A stretch of 55,897 nucleotides of DNA from an uncultured Eubacteriales bacterium (GCA_900314565.1 OMVU01000006.1:1-55897); one strand, 5' to 3'. Shown: positions 27,605-36,102, counted from the first letter of the stretch. Notes: a model not told the origin generated them from the sequence alone. A program made the numbers and translations.

Positions 27605-28135
27605 ATGAATTATGGAGAACTGAAAAAGACAGATATAGCGAACGGGATCGGCGTCCGTGTCACACTGTTCGTGAGCGGCTGTACGCATCACTGTCCCGGG
27701 TGCTTTCAGCCGGAGACATGGGATTTTGCTTACGGGCAGAAATATACCTGGGAAACAGAGATGGAGATTATTGAAGCCCTGAAGCCGGGATACGTGAAGG
27801 GGCTTACCCTGCTCGGCGGAGAGCCGTTCGAACCGGCCAATCAGAGGGAGCTGGTCTATCTGCTCCGAAGGATCAACAATGAGATGCCGAAAAAAACGAT
27901 CTGGTGCTATACGGGGTATACGCTGGAAACGGATCTTCTGAAGGAGAGCAGGGCGAGATGTGCGGTGACGGACGAGATGCTCTCGAGGATCGATGTCCTG
28001 GTCGACGGAGAGTTCGTGCAGGCAAAAAAGGATATCACTCTCCGTTTCCGCGGGTCGTCCAATCAGCGGATCATTGATCTGAAGGCCACGCTTGCGGAAG
28101 GCCGCACCGTTCTCTATAAGTTTCCGGATGAATAA
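27605..28135 (+). CDS. nrdG: Anaerobic ribonucleotide reductase activating protein
   Basis: Radical-SAM activase that puts the glycyl radical on NrdD. The 176-residue protein has C26-x3-C30-x2-C33 in FVSGCTHHCPGCFQ, the SAM/4Fe-4S motif, and the LLGGEPF motif of small activases. ATG 27605 follows GGAGGGGGAGAC; an in-frame extension to 27470 runs through the preceding terminator and is rejected. Not adjacent to nrdD (17820-19991), and no NrdR boxes were seen in front of it. Confidence 0.95.
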   Translation: MNYGELKKTDIANGIGVRVTLFVSGCTHHCPGCFQPETWDFAYGQKYTWETEMEIIEALKPGYVKGLTLLGGEPFEPANQRELVYLLRRINNEMPKKTIWCYTGYTLETDLLKESRARCAVTDEMLSRIDVLVDGEFVQAKKDITLRFRGSSNQRIIDLKATLAEGRTVLYKFPDE

Positions 28136-28214
28136 CTATGACGGTCAGGCTGTGTGATGACAATCCTTTTATTGTTCAATCGGACGAAAGACGACAGAAA
28201 GAAAAAGTTGTGTA

Positions 28215-28243
28215 TTGCACAGCGGAAGGTATTCTATTATTAT
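28215..28243 (+). promoter_or_regulatory. Likely promoter of the LTA-synthase-like gene
   Basis: TTGCAC (28215-28220), 17 nt, TATTAT (28238-28243). The remaining gap 28136-28459 has several short inverted repeats but no gene or recognised RNA. Confidence 0.6.
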
Positions 28244-28459
28244 ATTGAAGTGGTTCATCGGGATCAGGATGCACAGTCCGTTACCGTGCGCTTACGATCG
28301 GGCACCGGCTGATATGCAGCTTTATGCACAGTGAGCCGTGTGAAAGTAAGAAATCCCGGAGACCTCTCATTGAATAATTGCTGCAGTGGTGTGCTATGCA
28401 CACTTTGTTTTGATGTTTTGACTTTTTAGGGCGGTTGGTCGGACCGTTCAGAGGTAAGA

Positions 28460-30196
28460 ATGGGTTTCAGTAGATTTAAAGCACATGGTCGCGGAAGAAG
28501 AGACCGATATGAGTCCTGGGAGGACTTTGATGAGGTAAGACCTTCTCTGCTTCATAAAATTATACGCATCGTACTGATCATTATCGCTCTGATCCTGGTC
28601 CTTGCCGCTGTTTTCACGATCCTTGCCGAGCGATGGGCATTCAGTTACTGGAGAACTCTGCAGATCGATGAGATCATTTATCATCTTACGGCACCGCTCG
28701 AAGGGACCGGCGGAAATGTCATCAACGCATTCATCGCACAGTGCATCGTACCGACGGCTGCGATCATGCTCCTTATCACGGTCCTGACGATCTACGCCCA
28801 GAGATACCGCTGGTATAATATCTTCCTTCTGGTGGAGTATCTGGTTGCGATCCTGGTTATTGTGGTCGGCGTCCGAAGCGCGTGGATGAGACTGGATATC
28901 GGAACGTATCTCAAAAATCAGAATGCTGATTCTGACTTCATCGAGACAAAGTATGTGGATCCCGATGACGTGGAGATCACTTTCCCCGAGCAGAAGAGGA
29001 ACCTGGTCTACATTTTCCTGGAATCGATGGAGATGACCTATTCCGACAGGGAGAGCGGAGGCGGCTTCTCTGAAAATGTGATTCCGGAGCTCACGGAGCT
29101 CGGTCTGGAAAATGAATGCTTTGCCGGATCAAAGAATGAACTGAACGGAGGCTATGTCGTCCCCGGCGCGACCTTTACGATGGGCGGTCTTTTTGCCCAG
29201 ACGAGCGGTCTTCCGCTTCAGGTAGGTCTCAAAGCGACGATTTTTGACGGTCACGGCTCCATGAATGAGATGGGGACCCAGGATCATTTCTTCCCTTCCA
29301 TCACGACGATCGGGGATATCCTGGAGGATCAGGGGTATAATCAGGTGTTCTTCCTCGGATCGGATGCGGCTTTCGCAGGAAGGGATCTTTATTTTAAAGA
29401 GCATGGGGATTATAAGATCAAGGATCTGATCTACGCGGAGAAAAAGGGCTGGATCAGAAATTCCGATCTTGACAATACATGGGGCATGTTCGACTGGAGA
29501 CTGTTCGACCACGCGAAGGATGAATTGCTCAGTCTTGCAGAGAAGGACGAACCGTTCAACCTGACACTGCTGACAGTCGATACGCATTTCGAGGATGGCT
29601 TCCCGTGCGAGTACTGCGGCCGTGAGTTCGGCAAGAACCAATACGCAAATGTCATGGCCTGCTCTTCACGTCAGGTGACAGAATTTGTAGAGTGGATCAT
29701 GGAACAGGATTTCTATGAGAATACCACGATCGTGCTCTGCGGCGATCACACGACGATGGACTCCGATTTCTGCGATGACGTAGACCACGATTATAATCGG
29801 AGAGTATATACGGCCTATATCAATTCCGCGGTGTCGCCTGAGAGTGCGAACGCCTACAGAACGTATACAACGCTGGATAATTTCCCGACGACACTCGCTG
29901 CCATGGGCGTGCAGATCGAGGGGGACCGTCTCGGCCTCGGTGTGAATCTCTTTTCGCTGGAGCCTACACTGTTTGAGGTCTATGGGCAGAAGCTCATGGC
30001 AGAGCTCAACAAGAAATCTGAATTCATGGAACAGATCTCTGAGTTCGACCCCACAACTGAAGAATATAAAGCTTATCTGGAGCGGCATGGGGTGGATACG
30101 ACGTCCCTGACGAACTCTTCGGAGAGCAGGACAGAGAGTGAAAAGAAAAAAGTCGAGCCCGCTGATCCGATCGTTGAACGCGAGATAACTTACTAG
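28460..30196 (+). CDS. LTA synthase/phosphoglycerol transferase-like membrane protein
   Basis: Alkaline-phosphatase-fold enzyme of the LtaS/MdoB group, which transfers phosphoglycerol onto lipid or sugar acceptors outside the membrane. The 578-residue protein has helices at about 33-58, 95-113 and 122-142, fewer than the five of classic LtaS. The catalytic domain has metal-ligand Glu188 (FLESME), a likely nucleophile Thr240 in PGATFTMGG, and D429-H430 in GDHTTMD. The GGLFAQTSGLPL pattern is closer to MdoB/OpgB-type enzymes than to LtaS. Start after AGAGGT. A terminator follows. Substrate unresolved. Confidence 0.85.
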   Translation: MGFSRFKAHGRGRRDRYESWEDFDEVRPSLLHKIIRIVLIIIALILVLAAVFTILAERWAFSYWRTLQIDEIIYHLTAPLEGTGGNVINAFIAQCIVPTAAIMLLITVLTIYAQRYRWYNIFLLVEYLVAILVIVVGVRSAWMRLDIGTYLKNQNADSDFIETKYVDPDDVEITFPEQKRNLVYIFLESMEMTYSDRESGGGFSENVIPELTELGLENECFAGSKNELNGGYVVPGATFTMGGLFAQTSGLPLQVGLKATIFDGHGSMNEMGTQDHFFPSITTIGDILEDQGYNQVFFLGSDAAFAGRDLYFKEHGDYKIKDLIYAEKKGWIRNSDLDNTWGMFDWRLFDHAKDELLSLAEKDEPFNLTLLTVDTHFEDGFPCEYCGREFGKNQYANVMACSSRQVTEFVEWIMEQDFYENTTIVLCGDHTTMDSDFCDDVDHDYNRRVYTAYINSAVSPESANAYRTYTTLDNFPTTLAAMGVQIEGDRLGLGVNLFSLEPTLFEVYGQKLMAELNKKSEFMEQISEFDPTTEEYKAYLERHGVDTTSLTNSSESRTESEKKKVEPADPIVEREITY

Positions 30197-30205
30197 AAGG
30201 CTGGC

Positions 30206-30267
30206 CTGCCCGGAGAAAGGCATCCTGAAAATGAAGAAATCGGGTGCAGCTCCGGGCAGTTTTTTTA
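30206..30267 (+). terminator. Terminator after the LTA-synthase-like gene
   Basis: CTGCCCGGAG (30206-30215) pairs with CTCCGGGCAG (30250-30259), then eight T. The 34-nt loop has little further pairing. Confidence 0.88.
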
Positions 30268-30434
30268 CATTAGGATAATTGTCCGGCATCCGGTGCACGT
30301 GCATTACAGAGAAGAGCGATAGATGACGGCCCTCAGGGGAGAGAATCGGACAGATTGTGCTCCTGAGGAGCGGAACCGGTCCTGTGAAAGAATGATCCTG
30401 TCAGGGTCACCGGGAATATGGGAGGAGAAGAGGT

Positions 30435-32354
30435 ATGGAAAAGAAAAAGCTTTCGCGAAAGGAAATGAAGGGTGCCGCAAAAAAAGTCCTGAAAAAGCAT
30501 TATTGGGTCCTGGTAGTCCTCTGCCTGATCCTCGCTTTCTTTAATGTGGAGTTTGCTTCTTCGCTGGACGTCATTGAAAGTACGTCGGATACGGAGGAAC
30601 TGGAACAGCTCCTCTCCGATGATGGGGTGGCAGAAGATCTGGATCAGAGGTACGGTGTGAGTGATGGGACCAGCTTTTATGATTTTATCTACTCAGCAGT
30701 GAAGAAAGGTCTGCCGGAAACGATCCAGGCCATTCAGCAGAAAGAACAGGAGCTTCGGGACAGCAGTGACAAAAGATCCGCGTTCGGCACGACGAACGGT
30801 GTCTTTGCAGGTTTGGTGGACAATTTTTCCACAGGCCATATCTGGGTCGTTCTCCTCACGGCGATCACCAGTTTTTCCGGGGATGGTGAAATCAGTCTGT
30901 TTCTTATGGCGCTCGGCTTCATACTGGCGACCACGTTCTTCCTGTTCTGGATTGAAAATATAATGATCGTTGTAGAACGGCGCTTCTTTCTCGAGGCCAG
31001 GACCTACGACAAGCTGGTCCTTGGAAGGTTCAACTATATCATCCGTCTGCGGTGCTGGTGGAAAGTCGTAAAGACCATGGGTCTCTGCTTCATTTACAAG
31101 ACACTCTGGCGCCTGACGATCATAGGCGGGGTCATTAAGGAATACTCGTATCGGATGGTTCCTTATATCGTTGCCGAGAATCCGGATATGAAACCCAATG
31201 AAGTGATCACGCTTTCCAGAAAAATGATGGACGGACATAAGTGGGAGTGCTTTGTCCTCGACTTGTCTTTTCTCGGATGGTCGATCCTTGGATTTATTAC
31301 ATACCATGTTCTTGACATTTTCTTCGTAAATCCGTATATGGTCGCGACAAATTCGGAGTATTATGCCGCCTACCGCGATGAGGCGAAAAAGCTCGGAATT
31401 AAAAATGCGGACAAGCTGAACGACAGATATCTCTATGAAAAAGCCGGGGACAGTGCGATCAGACAGGTCTATCCCGATGTGATCGAGGAGCTCGATAAAG
31501 AAATGCCGAGACCTGCCCCGCTGAAAGGGATACCGGGAATTCTCGCGAGCTGGTTCGGGATCATCTTAAGACTTACACCGGAGGAAAAGGAGTTCGAGGA
31601 GGCAGAGCTTCATGAGCAGAAGTATCGCAGCCTTGCAGAGGAGGTCCGCGGGGAGGTGTATCCGGCCCGCCTGTTCCCTGTCCCGGTAAAGAAGAGACGC
31701 AAGACCGGCAGCAATGTCAGCTACAACAGGCATTATACGATCTCGTCGCTGGTCGCGATGTACTTCATTTTCGCTATGGTCGGCTGGATCTGGGAAGTAA
31801 CGCTGCATTTTATCACCCATCATGAATTCGCGAACAGGGGAACGCTCCACGGGCCGTGGCTCCCGATCTACGGGACGGGCGCACTGATCGTTCTGATCGT
31901 TCTCTACAGAGCACGCAGCAAGCCGTGGCTTCTTACGATCCTGACCGTCGTTCTCTGCGGCGTGCTGGAGTATTTCAGCGGATGGTACTGCGAAGTGTTC
32001 AAGGGCAGGAGCTACTGGAATTACCAGGGATATTTCCTGAACCTGCACGGAAGGATCTGCGCGGAAGGGCTTCTGGTATTTGCGCTGGCGGGTGTTGCGG
32101 TGACCTATGCTCTGGGACCGTATCTTGATGACCTGATCAGGAAGATCCCGCTCAAGGTCATCGTGCCGATCCTTACGGTACTGGTCCTGTGCTTCATCGG
32201 AGACCAGATCTATACAAGCTTTTATCCGAATCTGAACACGGGCGAGACGGGCAACAATGCAGATCGTGACAAGGATTCGTCCGGGGCGCCGGCGGCTGCA
32301 GCAGCATTTGCCGAGACAGCCGGAGCGCCGATCTTCATGGATGTCGGTCTTTGA
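30435..32354 (+). CDS. DUF975 / CmpB-like (putative ABC transporter type IV) fusion membrane protein
   Basis: A 639-residue membrane protein joining two families of unknown function. The N-terminal half (about 1-330) has the DUF975 pattern: a basic start (RKEMKGAAKKVLKKHYW), several helices and a cytosolic segment (SRKMMDGHKWECFVLDLSFLGW). A charged linker (about 335-430) leads to a C-terminal CmpB-like domain (about 435-605) with GWIWEV and NRGTLHGPWLPIYGTGAL. An Ala-rich tail follows. GGAGGAG precedes the ATG. Either half alone is common in clostridia; the joined form is less so. No ATPase gene is nearby, so a transporter role is not shown. Confidence 0.75.
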   Translation: MEKKKLSRKEMKGAAKKVLKKHYWVLVVLCLILAFFNVEFASSLDVIESTSDTEELEQLLSDDGVAEDLDQRYGVSDGTSFYDFIYSAVKKGLPETIQAIQQKEQELRDSSDKRSAFGTTNGVFAGLVDNFSTGHIWVVLLTAITSFSGDGEISLFLMALGFILATTFFLFWIENIMIVVERRFFLEARTYDKLVLGRFNYIIRLRCWWKVVKTMGLCFIYKTLWRLTIIGGVIKEYSYRMVPYIVAENPDMKPNEVITLSRKMMDGHKWECFVLDLSFLGWSILGFITYHVLDIFFVNPYMVATNSEYYAAYRDEAKKLGIKNADKLNDRYLYEKAGDSAIRQVYPDVIEELDKEMPRPAPLKGIPGILASWFGIILRLTPEEKEFEEAELHEQKYRSLAEEVRGEVYPARLFPVPVKKRRKTGSNVSYNRHYTISSLVAMYFIFAMVGWIWEVTLHFITHHEFANRGTLHGPWLPIYGTGALIVLIVLYRARSKPWLLTILTVVLCGVLEYFSGWYCEVFKGRSYWNYQGYFLNLHGRICAEGLLVFALAGVAVTYALGPYLDDLIRKIPLKVIVPILTVLVLCFIGDQIYTSFYPNLNTGETGNNADRDKDSSGAPAAAAAFAETAGAPIFMDVGL

Positions 32355-32483
32355 TCTCCGGTGCGGAATTCCCGTGATTTGTGCAGCGGGATAAATACGT
32401 AAGGTGAAGCTTCTCTTTCGTACGGGAAACAAAGTAAGTGTCAGAGATCAAAGGCTCAGCAGCAGTTTTTCGGGAGGTATGGT

Positions 32484-33764
32484 GTGAAAAATTTTAAGAA
32501 GATGATGGAGAATAATTGGGCTGCCTATACGCTGGCGACGTGTTCGGCTGTCCTGCTCTTCGTTTTTTTGTCGAATTTCAGCTCGTTTATGAACATCGTC
32601 TACTCGATCGAAGGGCTGCTTTTCCCGATCATTATCGGCGCAGTCCTGGCGTATCTCCTGAATCCGGTCGTCATCTTTTTTGAGGAGCGTGCCCTGAAAA
32701 AAGTAAAGAAGGACAGTCTCAGGTATAACATCTCTGTCATTTTTGCGGTCCTGGTCTTTGTGGCGCTCCTGGTGCTGTTTTTCCTGGCGCTCATTCCGTC
32801 ACTGGCTGAGAGCATTTCCAGTCTGGCCGCCAATATGGGATCGTACGTCGGCTCTTCGCAGGAACTGCTCGCGGAGCTGGATCAGCTGGCAGCGAAGTTC
32901 AGGATCGATATTACAGAGATCACGGATTCGATCAGTGATGCATTGAACAGTGTCATGGGCAATGTCCCCGCCCTGCTCAACCGGATCCTGTCGGCCTCCG
33001 TAAATATGGGGAGTGCGCTTTTTAACATCGGGATCGGATTCATTCTGGCGGTCTACTTCCTGATGGGAAAGAGCGGGATCCTCAGGGCAATTGAAAAGCT
33101 TCGACGCGCTGCCCTGACAGAGGAGACATATGAGCGGCACAGCACGTTCCTGGCGAGATGTCACAGGATCCTGATCCGTTATATCGGCTGTAATATTTTT
33201 GATGCGATGATCATCGGTACGATCAACGCGGTCTTTATGCTCCTGACGGGGATGGAGTATATCGCTCTGATTTCACTTGTTGTCGGCGTGACGAATCTGC
33301 TTCCGACCTTCGGACCGATCATCGGCGGAGCGATCGGCGCGTTCATCCTTGTCCTGATCGATCCGATGCACGCTCTCATCTTCATTGTATTTACGTTGGT
33401 CCTGCAGACTTTCGACGGCTACATCCTGAAGCCGAAGCTCTTCGGCGAGTCGCTCGGGGTGTCCGCAGTCGTTATCCTGATCACGATCATTCTCGGCGGC
33501 AAGATCTTTGGTGTGATCGGCATCCTTCTTGCCATTCCGTTCGCAGCCATTATGACGTTCCTCTATGATGAGGTGTTCCTGCCCTTCCTTGAGCGGAAGA
33601 AGAATCTGAGGGAGGAGAAGGCCCTCGGGAGTCCGGAGGACGGAGATATATCGCACGGGGGCGAAACGGAAACACATAAGAAGGAGAAAGAAGTGCCCGG
33701 CGCCGGGGCAGCTGACGTCCCGGATGCGGCGCAGAATCTGTCTGAAACGGAAAGACATCCCTGA
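32484..33764 (+). CDS. AI-2E family permease
   Basis: A 426-residue membrane protein of the AI-2E/YtvI/PerM family with about eight helices; the conserved core includes NLLPTFGPIIGGAIGAF and the following FDGYILKPKLFGESLGVSAV. The family covers autoinducer-2 exporters and Na+/H+ antiporters, so the substrate is unknown. GTG start at 32484, 6 nt after GGGAGG; an overlapping ATG at 32479 ends at once. The hydrophilic C-terminal tail (about 365-426) is Glu/Lys-rich and not conserved. A weak terminator hairpin follows. Confidence 0.88.
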   Translation: MKNFKKMMENNWAAYTLATCSAVLLFVFLSNFSSFMNIVYSIEGLLFPIIIGAVLAYLLNPVVIFFEERALKKVKKDSLRYNISVIFAVLVFVALLVLFFLALIPSLAESISSLAANMGSYVGSSQELLAELDQLAAKFRIDITEITDSISDALNSVMGNVPALLNRILSASVNMGSALFNIGIGFILAVYFLMGKSGILRAIEKLRRAALTEETYERHSTFLARCHRILIRYIGCNIFDAMIIGTINAVFMLLTGMEYIALISLVVGVTNLLPTFGPIIGGAIGAFILVLIDPMHALIFIVFTLVLQTFDGYILKPKLFGESLGVSAVVILITIILGGKIFGVIGILLAIPFAAIMTFLYDEVFLPFLERKKNLREEKALGSPEDGDISHGGETETHKKEKEVPGAGAADVPDAAQNLSETERHP

Positions 33765-33797
33765 AACAGGGGCCTGAAGAATACGGGGACATTACTG

Positions 33798-33833
33798 AAA
33801 CTTCCCCCGGGAGTCTGTGGTGGGGAGTTTTAG
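33798..33833 (+). terminator. Likely terminator after the AI-2E permease gene
   Basis: AAACTTCCCC (from 33798) pairs with GGGGAGTTT (33822-33830) with one bulge, followed by a short TTTT. Confidence 0.6.
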
Positions 33834-33859
33834 TACATAATTTATCCGATATCTGGTGG

Positions 33860-33888
33860 TTGACAAACTACGTCAAATTAGATATGTT
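33860..33888 (+). promoter_or_regulatory. Sigma-A promoter of the lysine riboswitch-dapA unit
   Basis: TTGACA (33860-33865), a 17-nt spacer and TATGTT (33883-33888). Transcription would start about 8-10 nt before the riboswitch P1 stem. Confidence 0.85.
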
Positions 33889-33903
33889 ATGTAAAGATAC
33901 AGA

Positions 33904-34063
33904 GATAGAGGTTGCGGGGGACAAGAGTAGGCACACCGACGCATCAGGAAGCGGAAGACGTGTGAGAAAAGGGGACTCCGCCGAAGGGTCCGGGACCTGA
34001 GACCGGATTCCTGGGCATGCGGCCAAGAACCGTATGACTGTCATCGAGAGGTGGGGCGCTATC
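33904..34063 (+). promoter_or_regulatory. Lysine riboswitch (L box) aptamer
   Basis: Conserved L-box blocks appear in order: GATAGAGGTTGCG at the 5' side, ACAAGAGTAG, AAAAGGGGACTCCGCCGAAGG, CTGGGCATGCGGCC, ATGACTGTCATCGAGAGG and GGGGCGCTATC. P1 closes by GATAG (33904-33908) with CTATC (34059-34063). In this class lysine binding stabilises the aptamer and favours the terminator that follows, so dapA is turned off when lysine is plentiful. The gene downstream, dapA, makes the first step specific to lysine and diaminopimelate, which fits. Confidence 0.95.
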
Positions 34064-34082
34064 CGGGATTATCTGCTTATTC

Positions 34083-34114
34083 AGCGTCGCTCCCGTACAG
34101 GGCGGCGTTTTTTT
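34083..34114 (+). terminator. Riboswitch-controlled terminator
   Basis: CGTCGC-T-CCC pairs with GGG-C-GGCG (one mismatch, one G-T), followed by TTTTTTT at 34108-34114. It lies 20 nt after the aptamer and is the expected expression platform. Confidence 0.88.
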
Positions 34115-34258
34115 ATCTCAGTGGGGAAGACCCCCGCTTCTACAAGCGGCGGGTAAAACAATATCCTGCCAGTCTCAGTGGCGGGTTTCAATCCCCCGCT
34201 GAGATAAAAGCCTCAGCTACACAATGCTCCACTGGGGCATTGTTACGCATGCTTAGGC
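34111..34258 (+). repeat. Nested inverted-repeat block, possible IS200/IS605-type end or structured RNA
   Basis: Left arm 34111-34126 (TTTTATCTCAGTGGGG) pairs with 34194-34209 (15 of 16 Watson-Crick plus one G-T). Inside are the hairpin CCGCTT-ctac-AAGCGG (134-149 of this hundred, flanked by CCC/GGG) and a second partner for the same right arm at 34173-34185. Then comes a 9-bp hairpin (34222-34230 with 34234-34242) enclosed by GCCTCAGC/GCTTAGGC (34210-34217, 34251-34258). No transposase or TnpB frame is present. The layout resembles the hairpin-rich ends of IS200/IS605-like elements, from memory of such ends and not from a search. A stand-alone structured RNA is the alternative. It lies between the riboswitch terminator and dapA. 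Confidence 0.55.
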
Positions 34259-34260
34259 AC

Positions 34261-34335
34261 GGCGGATCGCAGCCGCGCAAAGAGGAAGGTGCTTCGCACC
34301 ATGCGCGGCGCGGCAAGAACGCTGAGGCGTTCTTG
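34261..34335 (+). repeat. Dispersed structured repeat family A, copy 2
   Basis: Contains GGATCGCAGCCGCGC, the GGTGC-ttc-GCACC hairpin enclosed by GCCGCGC/GCGCGGC, then CAAGAACGC/GCGTTCTTG. It ends 40 nt before the dapA start and abuts the inverted-repeat block, so the dapA leader beyond the riboswitch consists almost wholly of repeats. Confidence 0.85.
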
Positions 34336-34375
34336 AATGCAGACTATAAAAAACAGTTTTAGAGGAGAAAACAAA

Positions 34376-35260
34376 ATGGCAATTTTTAAGGGTGCAGGTG
34401 TAGCTATTGCAACGCCGTTCTATGCAGACGGCTCAGTGAATTACGATGAATTTGCAAAGCTTATTGACTTCCAGATCGAAAACGGAACGGACGCGATCAT
34501 CGTCTGCGGAACGACGGGCGAGTCGGCAACGCTGTCTGAGGAAGAGCATGTTGATGTGATCCGCTACTGCGTTCGGAAGGTCGCGGGAAGAGTTCCGGTC
34601 ATTGCCGGAACCGGATCCAACAGCACCGATACTGCGATCATGCTCTCGAAGGCCGCGGAGGAGGCCGGAGCAGATGCGGTCCTCGTCGTGACTCCCTACT
34701 ATAATAAAGCGACGCAGAAGGGCCTGATCCGCCATTACAAGATGGTCGCGGAATCCATTACGCTTCCGGTCATCATGTACAACGTACCGAGCCGCACCGG
34801 CTGCAATATCCTGCCGAAGACAGCGGTCACTCTCTGCAGAGAAGTTCCGAACATCGTCGGAATCAAGGATGCGACCGGGAATATCAGCCAGACGATCGAG
34901 ATGATGGCGATGGCGGACGGCTGTATCGAACTGTACTCCGGCAATGACGATCAGATCCTCCCGATCCTTGCCTGCGGCGGCCTGGGCGTTATTTCGGTCC
35001 TCTCCAACGTTGCACCGAGGCAGACACATGACATCTGCGCGAAGTTCTTTGAAGGGGACGTCGAGGGAGCGAGGAAGCTGCAGTATGCCGCGATCCCGCT
35101 CTGCAATGCACTCTTCTGCGAGGTCAATCCGATCCCGGTCAAGAAAGCGCTCGAGTATATCGGAATTGAGTCAGGTCCTCTCCGCCTTCCGCTTACGGAA
35201 ATAGAGCCTGAACATGCAGAGATGCTCAAAGAGGCGATGAAGGAGTTTGGCCTCATCTGA
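34376..35260 (+). CDS. dapA: 4-hydroxy-tetrahydrodipicolinate synthase
   Basis: Condenses pyruvate with aspartate semialdehyde, the first step of the diaminopimelate/lysine branch, in the cytosol. The 294-residue TIM-barrel protein has CGTTGESATLSEEEH, YNVPSRTGCN with catalytic Tyr135, and the Schiff-base Lys164 in GIKDATGN. ATG 34376 follows GAGGAG by 8 nt; an in-frame ATG at 34337 lies inside the repeat and is rejected. Controlled by the lysine riboswitch 310-470 nt upstream. No other lysine-pathway gene follows; the next gene is a DUF308 membrane protein. Confidence 0.97.
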   Translation: MAIFKGAGVAIATPFYADGSVNYDEFAKLIDFQIENGTDAIIVCGTTGESATLSEEEHVDVIRYCVRKVAGRVPVIAGTGSNSTDTAIMLSKAAEEAGADAVLVVTPYYNKATQKGLIRHYKMVAESITLPVIMYNVPSRTGCNILPKTAVTLCREVPNIVGIKDATGNISQTIEMMAMADGCIELYSGNDDQILPILACGGLGVISVLSNVAPRQTHDICAKFFEGDVEGARKLQYAAIPLCNALFCEVNPIPVKKALEYIGIESGPLRLPLTEIEPEHAEMLKEAMKEFGLI

Positions 35261-35281
35261 GGAAAGGTGGTATAGGTACGT

Positions 35282-35821
35282 ATGAAGGATAATCTTTTTC
35301 AGAATTCGATCAAGGCAATTGGAATGAATGCGCTTGTTTCTTCCATTGCACTGATCCTCATAGGTGTCATTTTCGTGATCTCCCCGGTATCATCCATGGC
35401 CACGATATCGCGTGCAATCGGGATCATCCTCATGATCGCGGGGATCATGGAGATCGTGGTCGCGATCCGTTCGACCGGGAGACCAATCAGTCTGCTGACC
35501 GTAGGAAGTCTTCTTCTTGCCCTGGCCGGCCTGTGGATATTCCGGAATCCTTCGATCATCCTGACCAGCATTAATCTTGTGTTCGGTGTGATCGTTGTAG
35601 TGAGTGCTCTTTCCAGTCTCGGACAGGCCGCTCAGATGCGCAGATCCGGCTGGGACGGGAGTCTTGCGATGGTCCTCTCGATTGCGGGCATCATTTTGGG
35701 TGTGCTGATCATTCTGAATCCGTTCTCCACGATCAAGACGCTTGCGCGGATCATCGGGATCGTGATGATTTATCAGGGAATTGTGAAGCTTCGCGTAGCC
35801 TCCATGATGAGAAAAGCATGA
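35282..35821 (+). CDS. DUF308/HdeD-like membrane protein
   Basis: A 179-residue protein with about six short helices arranged as repeated pairs, the pattern of the DUF308/HdeD family (MATISRAIGIILMIAGIMEIV is typical). HdeD has been tied to acid stress in enterobacteria; function in clostridia is unknown. It starts 21 nt after dapA and shares its terminator, so it falls under the same lysine riboswitch. Why a DUF308 protein should be lysine-controlled is not clear. Confidence 0.75.
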   Translation: MKDNLFQNSIKAIGMNALVSSIALILIGVIFVISPVSSMATISRAIGIILMIAGIMEIVVAIRSTGRPISLLTVGSLLLALAGLWIFRNPSIILTSINLVFGVIVVVSALSSLGQAAQMRRSGWDGSLAMVLSIAGIILGVLIILNPFSTIKTLARIIGIVMIYQGIVKLRVASMMRKA

Positions 35822-35844
35822 GGAAAACAGCATAGTATAAAGAA

Positions 35845-35905
35845 GCTCCCGCAAAGCGGCAGGGTGAGAAGGAAGACCTGCGGCTCTGCGGGAGCCTTTC
35901 ATTTT
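35845..35905 (+). terminator. Terminator of the dapA operon
   Basis: GCTCCCGCA (35845-35853) pairs with TGCGGGAGC (35887-35895), with a further GCAGG/CCTGC stem inside, then CTTTCATTTT. It separates the dapA unit from the rpmG promoter. Confidence 0.85.
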
Positions 35906-35977
35906 ATAATGGCATACAGAATGCTGTGTCAGGGAAAAAACAGCCTGCAGAGTTCTGGATCAGAAAAGAAAATGTCC

Positions 35978-36006
35978 TTGACGGAGTATTATGAGTGTGA
36001 TAAATT
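35978..36006 (+). promoter_or_regulatory. Promoter of rpmG-secE-nusG-rplK-rplA
   Basis: TTGACG (35978-35983), a 17-nt spacer and TAAATT (36001-36006). The leader of about 90 nt contains two T runs (about 36032-36040 and 36049-36054) and a small GCTCCC/GGGAAGC hairpin, which might attenuate. Confidence 0.75.
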
Positions 36007-36102
36007 AAATGAGCGACAAGTAACAGGTCCTTTTTTTTTGCTCCCGTTTTTTAAGGGAAGCAAGCTGGAAGGCCGCAAGATTATCATTGGAGGTGAAAAA
36101 CC

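Noticed and set aside
34051-34362. A 104-codon open frame upstream of dapA
   Set aside because: It runs through the riboswitch terminator, the inverted-repeat block and the family A repeat, has no credible binding site, and its protein is compositionally odd.
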